From assembly GCA_900473045.1 (NCBI GenBank), contig UCKS01000053.1, forward strand, positions 1 through 64,000: a stretch of 64,000 nt of DNA, read 5' to 3'. Positions within the stretch are counted from its first letter, which is position 1. Each line of letters begins with the position of its first letter. This DNA comes from Hyphomicrobiales bacterium. GTDB lineage: Bacteria > Pseudomonadota > Alphaproteobacteria > Rhizobiales > Rhizobiaceae. Below, piece by piece: positions 1-7,962 of this stretch. A program made the translations under genes and the position numbers. The notes beneath the pieces were generated by a model. It was not told where the DNA came from, ran no database searches, and saw nothing but the letters and a program-made list of their open reading frames with translations.

Positions 1-465
1 ATCGAAAATCGCGCTTACGTTGAACCGAACACGGCAAGGGCCACGTGATGACGGCGATAGAGATACGGATAAGAAAGCGGGCGACCCGCAACTGATCTCT
101 TAGTCCGGTAGATTCCGCGACTTCAAGATCGCGGGGACCCCTCTTCCAATGTGCGTATTTGCATTGCGTAAACGAGGGCATCATGAGTTCGACACACACT
201 CCAGAATATCGCCTTCGAACCGCCCGCAACAAATGCCTCGCGGTGTTATGTCGTGTTGATTGCGCGCCGGGTCGTACCCCCCTCTGTTTCAGTCGCGCCG
301 ATACCTGCGCTTCGATCGCGCGCGCTCTCCGCACTTCCCCCTCCCCTCCTGGGCTCATACGCCTGTCGGCGTGGTCGTCGCCCACCCAATCTAGGGGAAC
401 TGACGGCTTGCAAAAAACTCCGGGAACATTTCGTTCCCTGGGGCTGCGCGTTCGGGGAGCCAATC
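1..465. other. 465-base stretch without a convincing gene
   Basis: This stretch holds the first structured leader (39-135), then about 330 bases before the first well-supported start codon at 466. Several open frames cross it on both strands, but they have arginine-, serine- and proline-rich composition typical of non-coding GC-rich DNA. An ATG at 183 has a GAGGG four bases upstream and opens 102 codons, but its product does not look like a real protein and it runs into the gene starting at 466. The promoter of the first operon is probably at or before base 30. Confidence 0.5.
39..135 (+). ncRNA. Structured leader element, copy 1
   Basis: Positions 39-80 align without gaps to 3231-3272 (about 29 of 42 bases the same by eye). 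Hairpin A is GCGGG-CGA-CCCGC at 77-89. A shared string TTAGTCCGGTA follows at 100-110. Hairpin B pairs CCGCGA (115-120) with TCGCGG (129-134). In copy 2 hairpin A keeps the same 13-base size, and in hairpin B the C118-G131 pair is replaced by T-A, a compensatory change. This points to a conserved RNA fold upstream of both transposon operons. It matches no riboswitch I recognise; a role in controlling transposase expression is inference. Confidence 0.45.
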
Positions 466-942
466 GTGATAAAGCAATTCACGTTCAATAGAGAGCCGAG
501 AGCGAGGCTCAGACTTGAGAAGCGGCTCGAAGCGTTGCCCATCGATCCATGGGTATGGGCCACCTTTACATTTCTCATCACTGCAGCGGGGTTGCTCGAG
601 CAGAACGCAGGGTATCACTGGATTCACCTCGAATTTTCCTCCGAAAATTGCACGGACAGCTGCTACCTCCGCTTAAACCGCGGACGGAATGCCACGACGG
701 CCACTTCAGTTTCTGAACTATTCCGTAACCAAACTTTGGATCACGCCATGGCCTTCGCCGGATTCCGTGAGCGAGGGGGCGGTCCGGAACCTGCCGTTTA
801 CCGAACTGCGTCAATCTTCCGCGCTACCCGGAGCTTAATTGAGGAGGACGATATGCTGGTGACTAACGCTCTGGGTGACAAGGCGGGACGAGCACACATC
901 GTAGCCCCCAGCCTCACGCCTGGAGAGGAGGTCGATGCATGA
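466..942 (+). CDS. Unknown protein coupled to tniQ1
   Basis: A 158-residue protein of unknown function. The GTG start at 466 is chosen because a strong ribosome site GGGGAG lies at 453-458, seven bases upstream; the same frame is open farther upstream (to 253) but reads like non-coding sequence. The stop TGA overlaps the ATG of tniQ1 in an ATGA junction, so the two are probably translationally coupled. No signal peptide, membrane segment or known motif is evident. The middle is aromatic-rich (a WVWATFTF stretch near residue 33) and the C-terminal end is acidic. Its tight link to a target-selector gene suggests an accessory transposition or targeting role, but this is inference. Coding status is likely, not certain. 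Confidence 0.5.
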   Translation: MIKQFTFNREPRARLRLEKRLEALPIDPWVWATFTFLITAAGLLEQNAGYHWIHLEFSSENCTDSCYLRLNRGRNATTATSVSELFRNQTLDHAMAFAGFRERGGGPEPAVYRTASIFRATRSLIEEDDMLVTNALGDKAGRAHIVAPSLTPGEEVDA

Positions 943-2642
943 CCGGTCTCCTGCGCGTCCCCTTTTTCGAAAACGAGCTTTTCACAAGCCATCTGTCCCG
1001 TACCGCTCGCGCCAACGGAACCTTGAAAATGCGCGCCTTCTGCTTGGACCTTGGAATCAAATTTGACAGTGCGGTCTGTGGCGACGCCGAACAGATTTCA
1101 AAACTCTCAGCGCTGCTGGGCCATTCGGAGGACGACTTGATCGCGCGCAGCGTCCGCGCGATGAATGGGGGGCGCCTTGCTATTGGGGGAGCGAGTTTTC
1201 CGAGTTGGGCTCTCTCCACTGCGGCGGTTAGGTTTTGCCCCACCTGCCTCGAGGACGACGAGCGAGACGAGGGACGAATGCCGGGCGTGCGCCGCTACGC
1301 ACGGCTCCAATGGGCATTCCAATGTATTTGGACTTGTCATCGCCATAAGAGACGGCTGGTGCCGTTAGCGTTCAAAGGCGTAGACCCAAACCCAAATGAT
1401 TTCTGCGCTGTTCTCGAGACCGCACATATCACCGAGGCGAAGCCTGGCGTCGTTAGTGCTCCCAGCGATTTCGAACGCTTCGTAGTTGACCGTTTGGACG
1501 GCCAAGTTGGCAGAGGCGGCCTTCTCGATGATTTTGCCCTGCCCGAGTGCATCGATCTATGCGAACTCTTTGGAATGGCTGCTCTGAAAGGCAGGCGTTT
1601 CAGCCCGAAAAACCGAGATGAAGCGATCATGGGTGCGGCCGCTGACGTTGGATTTCTTATTCTGAAAGACGGCGAAAGCGGGGTATATCGCGAACTGGAC
1701 AAACTGGCCAGCTCAGCCAATAAACGTCGGGCGCGAGGAACCTCCCTCTACGGCTCGCTGTACGAACTCCTTGAACGTCGACCTGATACCTACGACCCGA
1801 TCAAACGGATCGTAAGGGAACACTCCGTAGAGCTGCTGCCAAACTTATCGGGAACAAGCGTTTTCGGGAAGGCGACTGGCGACAGATGGATGACCATCGC
1901 AGAGATCGCGACGGCCTCCGGAGCTTCAGCAGAGCTAGTCAGCCTTTATCTGCGCCAACATGGCCACATCCCTATGGTTCGGAAGCGTCCCCATGGTGTC
2001 GAAATCAGTCCTGCGATCGCTCACGACGCCATCAAGGTGCTGAAAGACGCAGCCACATTCAACGAAGTGCGGGCAATCCTCGGATGTACCACCGAGGAAC
2101 TGTGGAGCCTCGTTCTCGCGAATGCGGTCAAGCCGATCGTCGGTGAGCCGCATGAACACCATCCTCGATCCCTAATGGATCGGTACTCGCGTGCGGACGT
2201 CGAAAAACTCCGCAACCATGTGATCGAAGGCGCAAGCGCAAACGTCGGATTAGAGGGCCTTGTTTCCTTGCGCATCGCGATCCGAAGGACAGGTTGTAAC
2301 CCTGCCGATGCATTGACGCTACTGACAGAGCGCCGACTGGCTTTCGTGGCATGCAATCCTCAGCGATCGATCTTCGCTGGGGTAAAGGTTGATTTTCGTG
2401 AACTGGGAGAAAAGCTGGCTTCACGCGGCCAGAGAAACTGCGTGGATACCAACGATATGGTGGCTATCCCCGAGGCAACCCCGGACAGATCCATAGGAAC
2501 AGGTGGCAGGCGACCAATTATGCCGTTGTTCGTGAGGACAAACTTTTTCATCCGCAAAGCCCATACCGAAAATGCCGAACCTGTAGCGCCATTTGCTCAA
2601 ATTTCATCGCAACAAAACGTTTCGAGGAGTGCGGATGAATGA
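939..2642 (+). CDS. tniQ: TniQ/TnsD-family target selector 1
   Basis: A 567-residue TniQ/TnsD-family protein, expected to bind the target DNA and recruit TnsC. The N-terminus (GLLRVPFFENELFTSHLSR) is the typical TniQ opening. The zinc ligands are visible as CPTC at residues 100-103 and CxxH at 133-136. After the zinc region a long C-terminal part holds a helix-turn-helix-like segment near residues 315-340 (MTIAEIATASGAS). This length is more like TnsD than the short TniQ of about 400 residues. The start has a GAGAGGAG ribosome site at 923-930. It overlaps the preceding gene and the following gene by ATGA junctions. It is clearly homologous to, but diverged from, the second TniQ at 7963. Family assignment is firm; the target it recognises is unknown. 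Confidence 0.88.
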   Translation: MTGLLRVPFFENELFTSHLSRTARANGTLKMRAFCLDLGIKFDSAVCGDAEQISKLSALLGHSEDDLIARSVRAMNGGRLAIGGASFPSWALSTAAVRFCPTCLEDDERDEGRMPGVRRYARLQWAFQCIWTCHRHKRRLVPLAFKGVDPNPNDFCAVLETAHITEAKPGVVSAPSDFERFVVDRLDGQVGRGGLLDDFALPECIDLCELFGMAALKGRRFSPKNRDEAIMGAAADVGFLILKDGESGVYRELDKLASSANKRRARGTSLYGSLYELLERRPDTYDPIKRIVREHSVELLPNLSGTSVFGKATGDRWMTIAEIATASGASAELVSLYLRQHGHIPMVRKRPHGVEISPAIAHDAIKVLKDAATFNEVRAILGCTTEELWSLVLANAVKPIVGEPHEHHPRSLMDRYSRADVEKLRNHVIEGASANVGLEGLVSLRIAIRRTGCNPADALTLLTERRLAFVACNPQRSIFAGVKVDFRELGEKLASRGQRNCVDTNDMVAIPEATPDRSIGTGGRRPIMPLFVRTNFFIRKAHTENAEPVAPFAQISSQQNVSRSADE

Positions 2643-3028
2643 TCGATGTCGATGAGATCAAAGCGTCTTACCCGATCTGTCGGCCACGCGCGTTCTTCGG
2701 TAGCCAGATGGCCTTACGGCAATGGCAAAAAACAAACAGCGTCGGCGGTTGGGATTTACAGGCTATGGTTCTTCACTGGATGGCGGTGGTCCGATACTTC
2801 GACGACGATCAGCCTTCTATGCGACAGCTCTACGGAAGGCTTGAAACCCACATCGGCCGTTTCAACGGTTGGGCAGATGGGTACCATCTCGGATTCGTCC
2901 GATACCCGACCCGCCAAAAGTTCGATCGCCGCGCAAGAAAACTGATCTCCTGGATCGAGCGTGACACAGACGCCAATAACTTTGACCTTCCGGCGGCTCG
3001 CGCCCTTCTAGCTACATCGAGGCTATGA
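2639..3028 (+). CDS. Unknown protein coupled to tniQ1
   Basis: A 129-residue protein with no family I recognise. Its ATG overlaps the tniQ1 stop in an ATGA junction, making it the third gene of a tightly coupled operon. The sequence is rich in Trp, Tyr and Arg (WQKTN, WDLQAMVLHWMAVVRYF, RKLISWIERD), predicted mostly helical, with no signal peptide or clear membrane segment. Composition is that of a genuine soluble protein. The position suggests a role with TniQ1, such as helping recognise target DNA, but nothing in the sequence proves it. Confidence 0.65.
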   Translation: MIDVDEIKASYPICRPRAFFGSQMALRQWQKTNSVGGWDLQAMVLHWMAVVRYFDDDQPSMRQLYGRLETHIGRFNGWADGYHLGFVRYPTRQKFDRRARKLISWIERDTDANNFDLPAARALLATSRL

Positions 3029-3182
3029 CTTCGTATCCGTCACACCAATGCATCCGAGGTAAAAGCCGCATTCGTTTCGGAATGAAACACCCCTCATTGC
3101 GCGTCGTACCAATTTCATGTTCTGGTAACGATCATTGTAATTAGAAACGGCTATCAGTCTGAAATAAAACAAGAAATATCCA

Positions 3183-3210
3183 TTGACGGATGTTCGGGAA
3201 TCTATATAAG
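3183..3210 (+). promoter_or_regulatory. Sigma-70-type promoter of the tnsABC operon
   Basis: TTGACG at 3183-3188 and TATAAG at 3205-3210 are separated by 16 bases, a good vegetative promoter. Transcription would begin near 3217, about 14 bases before the conserved leader, so the leader would form the 5' part of the mRNA. The 329-base gap from 3029 to 3357 holds only this promoter and that leader. Confidence 0.6.
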
Positions 3211-3230
3211 CCGCGTCAACTTGGAACAAA

Positions 3231-3319
3231 GGTCACGAAATGAACTACGCGAACATACGAATAGGAAAGCGGTCCAGCCGCCTTTAGTCTCGGTATGTTT
3301 ACCGTGACTAAGGTCACGG
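3231..3319 (+). ncRNA. Structured leader element, copy 2
   Basis: This is the second copy of the leader described at 39-135. Hairpin A is GCGGT-CCA-GCCGC (3269-3281), same size as copy 1 but with a different fifth pair. The shared string TTAGTCTCGGTA is at 3284-3295. Hairpin B pairs CCGTGAC (3302-3308) with GTCACGG (3313-3319). CGGTA at 3291-3295 could instead pair with TACCG at 3300-3304, which is mutually exclusive with hairpin B and resembles a switch or attenuator. No U-tract follows. The first start codon of the operon is 39 bases downstream. The function is unknown. Confidence 0.5.
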
Positions 3320-3357
3320 CAGGTCCATAAAAGCGAAAAGCTTGAAAGGGTCTGGGT

Positions 3358-3531
3358 ATGAAGTTCACGTTCGACAATCACCACAAACTTCGCATCGTGC
3401 GACGCGACAACCTTGTTGTCCTCCCGCCGTCTTGCCCTCACGCAAGCGGCGGTGCGGTACTACGTTACGTCTCGAAGGATCTTCGTGCGGCAGGCCTCAT
3501 ACGCCTCGCCACCGTTGCAACTGGCCGATAA
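3358..3531 (+). CDS. Small ORF, first of the tnsABC operon
   Basis: A 57-codon ORF starting ATG at 3358 after a GAAAGGG ribosome site. The product begins MKFTFDNHHKLRIVRRDNLV and is basic at the N-terminus; no family is recognised. It is the first reading frame after leader copy 2. The next small ORF (3603) lies in a different frame, and that frame remains open and protein-like upstream of its ATG, so the two could be halves of one gene split by a frameshift. It could also be a short leader peptide. Confidence 0.4.
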   Translation: MKFTFDNHHKLRIVRRDNLVVLPPSCPHASGGAVLRYVSKDLRAAGLIRLATVATGR

Positions 3532-3602
3532 CGGCCAGCCAAGTTTACCCCAATGGCTATGGGCTTTGGATCGTCCGCTCTGCGGACAGGAAAGGCACCC
3601 AC

Positions 3603-3770
3603 ATGGACATCGCGTCGGTAATTCAGATCCTGCACGAACGCCGCAAGGGCTTCGACATCCTTGCCGTGCCTTACGAGCGCAAGACGCACTTCGCAAAACC
3701 AGCGGAAAAGTCGTCGGGCCGCCGCATCTTCGCCGACATCAAAAATGTTGAGGACGAGGACGAGGCCTAA
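3603..3770 (+). CDS. Small acidic-tailed protein before tnsA
   Basis: A 55-residue protein starting at ATG 3603 with AGGAAAGG about eight bases upstream. It has a predicted helix (IASVIQILHERRKGFDIL), a basic centre and a strongly acidic C-terminus (VEDEDEA). I do not recognise the family. It ends 73 bases before tnsA, in the same operon. The frame stays open upstream and reads plausible protein (YGLWIVRSADRKGTHMD), so the true N-terminus may lie upstream after a frameshift from the ORF at 3358. Confidence 0.5.
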   Translation: MDIASVIQILHERRKGFDILAVPYERKTHFAKPAEKSSGRRIFADIKNVEDEDEA

Positions 3771-3843
3771 GCGCAGGCAGCAAATAACTTGTGTCTCGGG
3801 AGCAAAGCCGAGGCACTTTTTCCAATATCGAAGGACAAAGACA

Positions 3844-4560
3844 ATGAAGGCAGGCCGTAAGTATCCGCAGATCATCGTCGGCGCTCGCGATATCGCGTTG
3901 CGCCAAAAGCCCAACGCCAAGCCCGTCGAGGAGCGCATGAGCATCACTACATGCCGTGTCCTAATGTGCTTCCCAGACAACACGGCGCACCGCCTCGAGA
4001 GCGATCTCGAAGCGGCGGCAATGGACATGTTCGCCGCCAACCCGGAAGTCGTCGCGATCCGAACTCAGTTCGGCCCGCTGACTTACATCTTGGCTGGTCG
4101 CGAGTACAAACATTACGTCGACATCTGCGTAGACTTTCGCAACGGAGCCCGCTTCCTTTATGCGATCCGTGCGAAAAATAATGTGGGAGGTCTCGAGACG
4201 GAGGTGAAACACATCCGTAACCAATCCCTCAAGTTGTATGCGCATGAAATCCATTTGTTGACCGAGGAGCAGATTTCTAAACCTGCGGTTTACTCCTCGC
4301 AGCAGAAAGTCCGCTCGCGCACTCTGCGTAACAAGGCGAACAACGGCAACGTCCTGGGCGCCTTGGAAGACCTCGGCGGCCACGCTGTAATCTTCAATGT
4401 CTTCAAGTACCTGGAAGCGAAAATGAATTTCGCGGATGTGTGGGAAGCTGTCTGGGCATTGCTCGCCGGCGGTTCGATCCTGCACGACCATAGTGATCCG
4501 AAAGCGTCAATCATGACGCGACTCTCCACAATCCGCCTCGCGAAAGGGGAATTCAAATGA
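3844..4560 (+). CDS. tnsA: TnsA-like transposon endonuclease
   Basis: A 238-residue protein with the layout of TnsA, the restriction-enzyme-like nuclease that cuts the 5' strands at Tn7-like ends. Candidate catalytic residues in the expected order are Glu52 or Glu56 (LESDLE), Asp93 (KHYVDICVDF) and Lys111 (FLYAIRAK); the usual E-V-K triplet is here R-A-K, a divergent form. The remaining C-terminal half would match the TnsA region that contacts TnsC. ATG 3844 has AAGGA ten bases upstream; a longer in-frame opening to 3661 overlaps the small ORF and is not used. The stop overlaps the tnsB start (ATGA). Assignment rests on the catalytic pattern plus its place directly before tnsB. Confidence 0.75.
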   Translation: MKAGRKYPQIIVGARDIALRQKPNAKPVEERMSITTCRVLMCFPDNTAHRLESDLEAAAMDMFAANPEVVAIRTQFGPLTYILAGREYKHYVDICVDFRNGARFLYAIRAKNNVGGLETEVKHIRNQSLKLYAHEIHLLTEEQISKPAVYSSQQKVRSRTLRNKANNGNVLGALEDLGGHAVIFNVFKYLEAKMNFADVWEAVWALLAGGSILHDHSDPKASIMTRLSTIRLAKGEFK

Positions 4561-6836
4561 CCAGCAAACCGCTGAAAGTAACTCGCTTTGCAGTTGACCG
4601 GGACGACCGTGTGTCGCTCTTCGGCCGCCCCTATAGGTTCGAGAAGAATTTCGACGATGGTATCGTCATCAAATCCGATGACGACAAGCCCCACGAGGTC
4701 GTTGCACTGACCTGGCAGGATTTCGACGGACATCTAAGACGCTTTACCTTGAAGGTCGAGAAAGGCTTCTACACGACCGAAAACGCTATCGAGCGAGCGC
4801 GAAACCGCAAAAAGCAGAAACTTTTTCAGGCCTCGCCCGAGGATGTTTTACGCTCGCTCATGGTGCGGACTTTCCTAGAGGAGGAGCAGGAAAGTCAGAC
4901 TGAAGGGTATGACGTCGCCATGGCCCGCTCGGATAACAAAATCGAGCGGTTTTTCCGGAAATTCGAAATTGAAAACGCCGAGCTGGTTCTGGAAGCTAGG
5001 ATCGACAAGAAGAAAAAAAAGCTCAAGAACGACGTTTTTGTCGGTGCCCGGCATTTCCGCCGCCTGGTTGCCAAGTTCGAAGATAGCCAAAACGACGACA
5101 ACGCCCTTGTCCGCCAGAACAAAGGGCGCGAGCCATCCGGCAGCAATTTCACATCCGAACAGCAAGAATACTTCGCACGTTTTGCGAATTTGTTCCTGAA
5201 CCACAACGAACCTACTGTCATGGCCGCTTTCGGTAAGATGGAAGAAGATCATCTCGCCCGTGGTAACAACGGGGAACCTGTCATCGAACTTTGCTCGTAC
5301 ACAACCTTTCTCCGGATCGTGCGAGAAATCGATGATGTGGTCGTCGATTTGGCCCGCGGACGTGACAAGCATCGCGTGATGCGCAAATACATTATGTCAG
5401 GCAAGGGACTACGGGTCACATACCCGATGCAAATCCTTGAGATGGACGAACACAAAGTCGACCTCGTCCGTGTCTTCAAGAATATCAAGATGTGGAAGGA
5501 CCTGCATCCGGATATCCAGGCACGTATCGGTGAAATGGGGCGTCCCTGGCTATCCGTCGCGATGGATGCTTTCTCTCGGTCGATCTGCGGCATGCGTCTA
5601 CTGCCGGGCGATCCGGACTCAGCCGAGTCCGTTGCCACGTTGGCAATGGCTGTCCGCAACAAGGAAAGCGAAACGGCACTATCCGGCTTTCAGATCGAGT
5701 GGCCTCAGTGCGGCACGCCGGATGCGGTTCACACCGACGCCGGCTCTGCGTACATCGCATCCGACTTCCAGCGAGCCGTTATCGGCCTAACGGGAAAACA
5801 TCGCATTCCACCGTCAAAGCACCCCCATCTGCGCGGCCGCGTCGAACGCTTTTTCAAGACCCTCAACTCCCGTTACATGCACATGTTCTCAGGCCGCACT
5901 TTCTCCAACGTCCTGTCGAAGGACAACTACGATCCGGCCAAGCATGCACACCTCGATAATGCAACGCTCGGTGAAATCCTGATCCGTCTGATCATTGGGG
6001 CATATCACAACACGCCCCATCGTAATTTGAACGGAGAGACCCCTCTCGATGCTTGGTACCGCGGCTCGCAACATGAGCGGCCAGTATCGCTGCCACCCTC
6101 AGATGAAGAATATTGCGATATTTTCGGCATCGAACTGGAACGAAAGATCGGCAACGGCGGCTTGACCATCCTTGGCATTCCTTACTGGTCAGAGGAACTC
6201 TCGGACGTTCGCGATCGCGACTACGGCTCCAAACTCAAGGTGAGGTTAAACGATCAAAACCTTGGTTCTGTCTCCTTCGAGGACCCGCAGACGAAAGAGT
6301 GGCAAAGCGCGCACGCGACTTTCGAGGGGTTCAATAACGTATCCTTGTCGGATTGGATGGAGACCGTCGTTTACATCAAGAAGCACCATGGTTCCACGGC
6401 TCGTAACGCACGCCGAGCCAAGGAAATTGTGCTCAAGACCCTCACCGACGTCCAGATGATCAGTGACAAGTCCCGACTTGCCGCAGGCGTCACATCGCCT
6501 TTGCAAAGCCGAAAAACGATCGAACAGTTCGAACGGAAGCAGTTGGCCAGCTTCGATTATTCCCGCCACCTTCTGATTGACCGTGGAGGCGAACGGCCGA
6601 ATTCGGACACGAGGGAAGTCGAACCGACCGTAGCAGACCCCATGAATCCGCAAGGTCAATTCGACAGAAGCACGCTCGCCAAATCGCATGCCGAAAAGCA
6701 TGCCGAAAAGGCTATCGCCAAACCGCGAAAGGCGCCTGTCAAGCCCAAGGAAGAGCTCAATGAGCCGGATGAGACAGAGGTGAGCACCTCGCCTGTTGTA
6801 TTGCGTATCGAAGAAATGGATGGCTCCAATGACTGA
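4557..6836 (+). CDS. tnsB: TnsB-like DDE transposase
   Basis: A 759-residue Mu/Tn7-type transposase, slightly longer than Tn7 TnsB (about 700). The rve/RNase H-fold core shows the expected acidic triad: Asp297 (LEMDEHK), Asp394 (HTDAGSAY) and Glu430 (GRVERFF), a DD-35-E spacing, plus the conserved MDAFSR motif near 336-341. The first 250 residues are charged and would hold the end-binding helix-turn-helix domains; after residue 500 comes the beta-barrel domain and a lysine/proline-rich tail that in Tn7 contacts TnsC. It joins the 3' ends of the transposon to target DNA. It overlaps tnsA by ATGA at its start and tnsC at its end. All catalytic residues are present, so the gene looks functional. 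Confidence 0.93.
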   Translation: MTSKPLKVTRFAVDRDDRVSLFGRPYRFEKNFDDGIVIKSDDDKPHEVVALTWQDFDGHLRRFTLKVEKGFYTTENAIERARNRKKQKLFQASPEDVLRSLMVRTFLEEEQESQTEGYDVAMARSDNKIERFFRKFEIENAELVLEARIDKKKKKLKNDVFVGARHFRRLVAKFEDSQNDDNALVRQNKGREPSGSNFTSEQQEYFARFANLFLNHNEPTVMAAFGKMEEDHLARGNNGEPVIELCSYTTFLRIVREIDDVVVDLARGRDKHRVMRKYIMSGKGLRVTYPMQILEMDEHKVDLVRVFKNIKMWKDLHPDIQARIGEMGRPWLSVAMDAFSRSICGMRLLPGDPDSAESVATLAMAVRNKESETALSGFQIEWPQCGTPDAVHTDAGSAYIASDFQRAVIGLTGKHRIPPSKHPHLRGRVERFFKTLNSRYMHMFSGRTFSNVLSKDNYDPAKHAHLDNATLGEILIRLIIGAYHNTPHRNLNGETPLDAWYRGSQHERPVSLPPSDEEYCDIFGIELERKIGNGGLTILGIPYWSEELSDVRDRDYGSKLKVRLNDQNLGSVSFEDPQTKEWQSAHATFEGFNNVSLSDWMETVVYIKKHHGSTARNARRAKEIVLKTLTDVQMISDKSRLAAGVTSPLQSRKTIEQFERKQLASFDYSRHLLIDRGGERPNSDTREVEPTVADPMNPQGQFDRSTLAKSHAEKHAEKAIAKPRKAPVKPKEELNEPDETEVSTSPVVLRIEEMDGSND

Positions 6837-7857
6837 TCTGATCGCCGCAGCCTCAAAACCCGGCCTTGAACACCTCCGCGCGAGTGTTAGTCCGCAGGTC
6901 GCGAGCAACTCCTTGTTGATTAAAAGCCTGGAGAATTTCCACGTCGCCACCCGCTATGACGACCTCTTTAGCCTAGAGGTTGACCGCTTACTGTCTACGA
7001 TCCTCAGCGACAGCGCACAAGAAGGCTATGCCATCGCGGTCGTGGGGAAATCCGGCGCCGGAAAAAGCCACACCGTAAAGCGACGGCTCGACGCCCATAC
7101 TGCCTTCAAGCCGTTTGATGACGGATACGGCAACAAAATGAATCTCTGCCTGCGCGTTCGTACTCCCGCCAAGTGCTCCACAAAAGCGCTTGGCCTCGCC
7201 ATCCTTAGACAAGCTGGCTACGACATCAAGCGGACAACCATCAACGAAATCGAGGTCTGGCGGCTCGTCGGCGAACAACTCAGACGAAGAGAAACCCGCA
7301 TCATCTATCTTGATGAGGCCCAGCACGTTCTGAAGGAGAAGGATGCCAAAGGAAGGAGAAACACCCAAGACACCCTCAAGGCGCTGATGCAGAACAGTGA
7401 ATGGTCGATCTGGCTCATCCTGAGCGGAATCCCGGATGTCCTTTCTCTGATCGACGAGGACCAGGACAAGCAAATGGAGCGTCGTTCGCGTGTGCTGGAA
7501 ATCGGCGACATGAACGAGAGCGATATCGGATTCTTCAGAAGCGTTATCGAGGCAATCGCCGACAGAGTCGGCTACAAAATCGGGTTTCCTCTGAACGACA
7601 CGTTTCTGCTGCGATTGTTGCATGCGGGGATCGGACGTCAGGGGATGATTATCCAGCTTATCAAGATGTCTGTGGAGTGCGCTTTGTGGGATCCAGACGC
7701 CGTGAAGGATAAGACCATTCGGTTCAAGCATTTCGTGGACGGATATCGCCGCCTCAGCAATTGCAGCCCCTCTACCAATGTATTTCTTGTCAAAGAATGG
7801 GCGGATATCGAGCGGGAGGTCGACGACAAAGGCAAGCTGATGGAGACCACACTCTGA
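6829..7857 (+). CDS. tnsC: TnsC-like AAA+ ATPase
   Basis: A 342-residue ATPase that would form the regulator filament linking TniQ target choice to TnsAB. The Walker A motif GKSGAGKS is at residues 73-80, Walker B with DE at 162-163 (IIYLDEAQHV) and a sensor-1-like LSGIPD about 50 residues later. ATG 6829 is chosen because it begins eight bases before the tnsB stop, and the upstream in-frame ATG at 6796 lies deep inside tnsB. Overlap with tnsB implies coupled translation. Length is between Tn5053 TniB (about 300) and Tn7 TnsC (555), so long N- or C-terminal TnsA/TnsD contact regions are reduced. Confidence 0.9.
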   Translation: MTDLIAAASKPGLEHLRASVSPQVASNSLLIKSLENFHVATRYDDLFSLEVDRLLSTILSDSAQEGYAIAVVGKSGAGKSHTVKRRLDAHTAFKPFDDGYGNKMNLCLRVRTPAKCSTKALGLAILRQAGYDIKRTTINEIEVWRLVGEQLRRRETRIIYLDEAQHVLKEKDAKGRRNTQDTLKALMQNSEWSIWLILSGIPDVLSLIDEDQDKQMERRSRVLEIGDMNESDIGFFRSVIEAIADRVGYKIGFPLNDTFLLRLLHAGIGRQGMIIQLIKMSVECALWDPDAVKDKTIRFKHFVDGYRRLSNCSPSTNVFLVKEWADIEREVDDKGKLMETTL

Positions 7858-7962
7858 ACGGTAGTGGCCACGATAGTGCTGTGGAAAACCGACCCCTTCC
7901 TGGACTCGCACAATGGAAGTGGGTCGGTCACCGCACCTAATACTTTTCTTGAACGGTGCCTT

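Noticed and set aside
183..491. Open frame of 102 codons with a GAGGG upstream, after leader copy 1
   Set aside because: Composition is rich in Arg, Ser, Cys and Pro without protein-like patterning, and it overlaps the better supported gene at 466.
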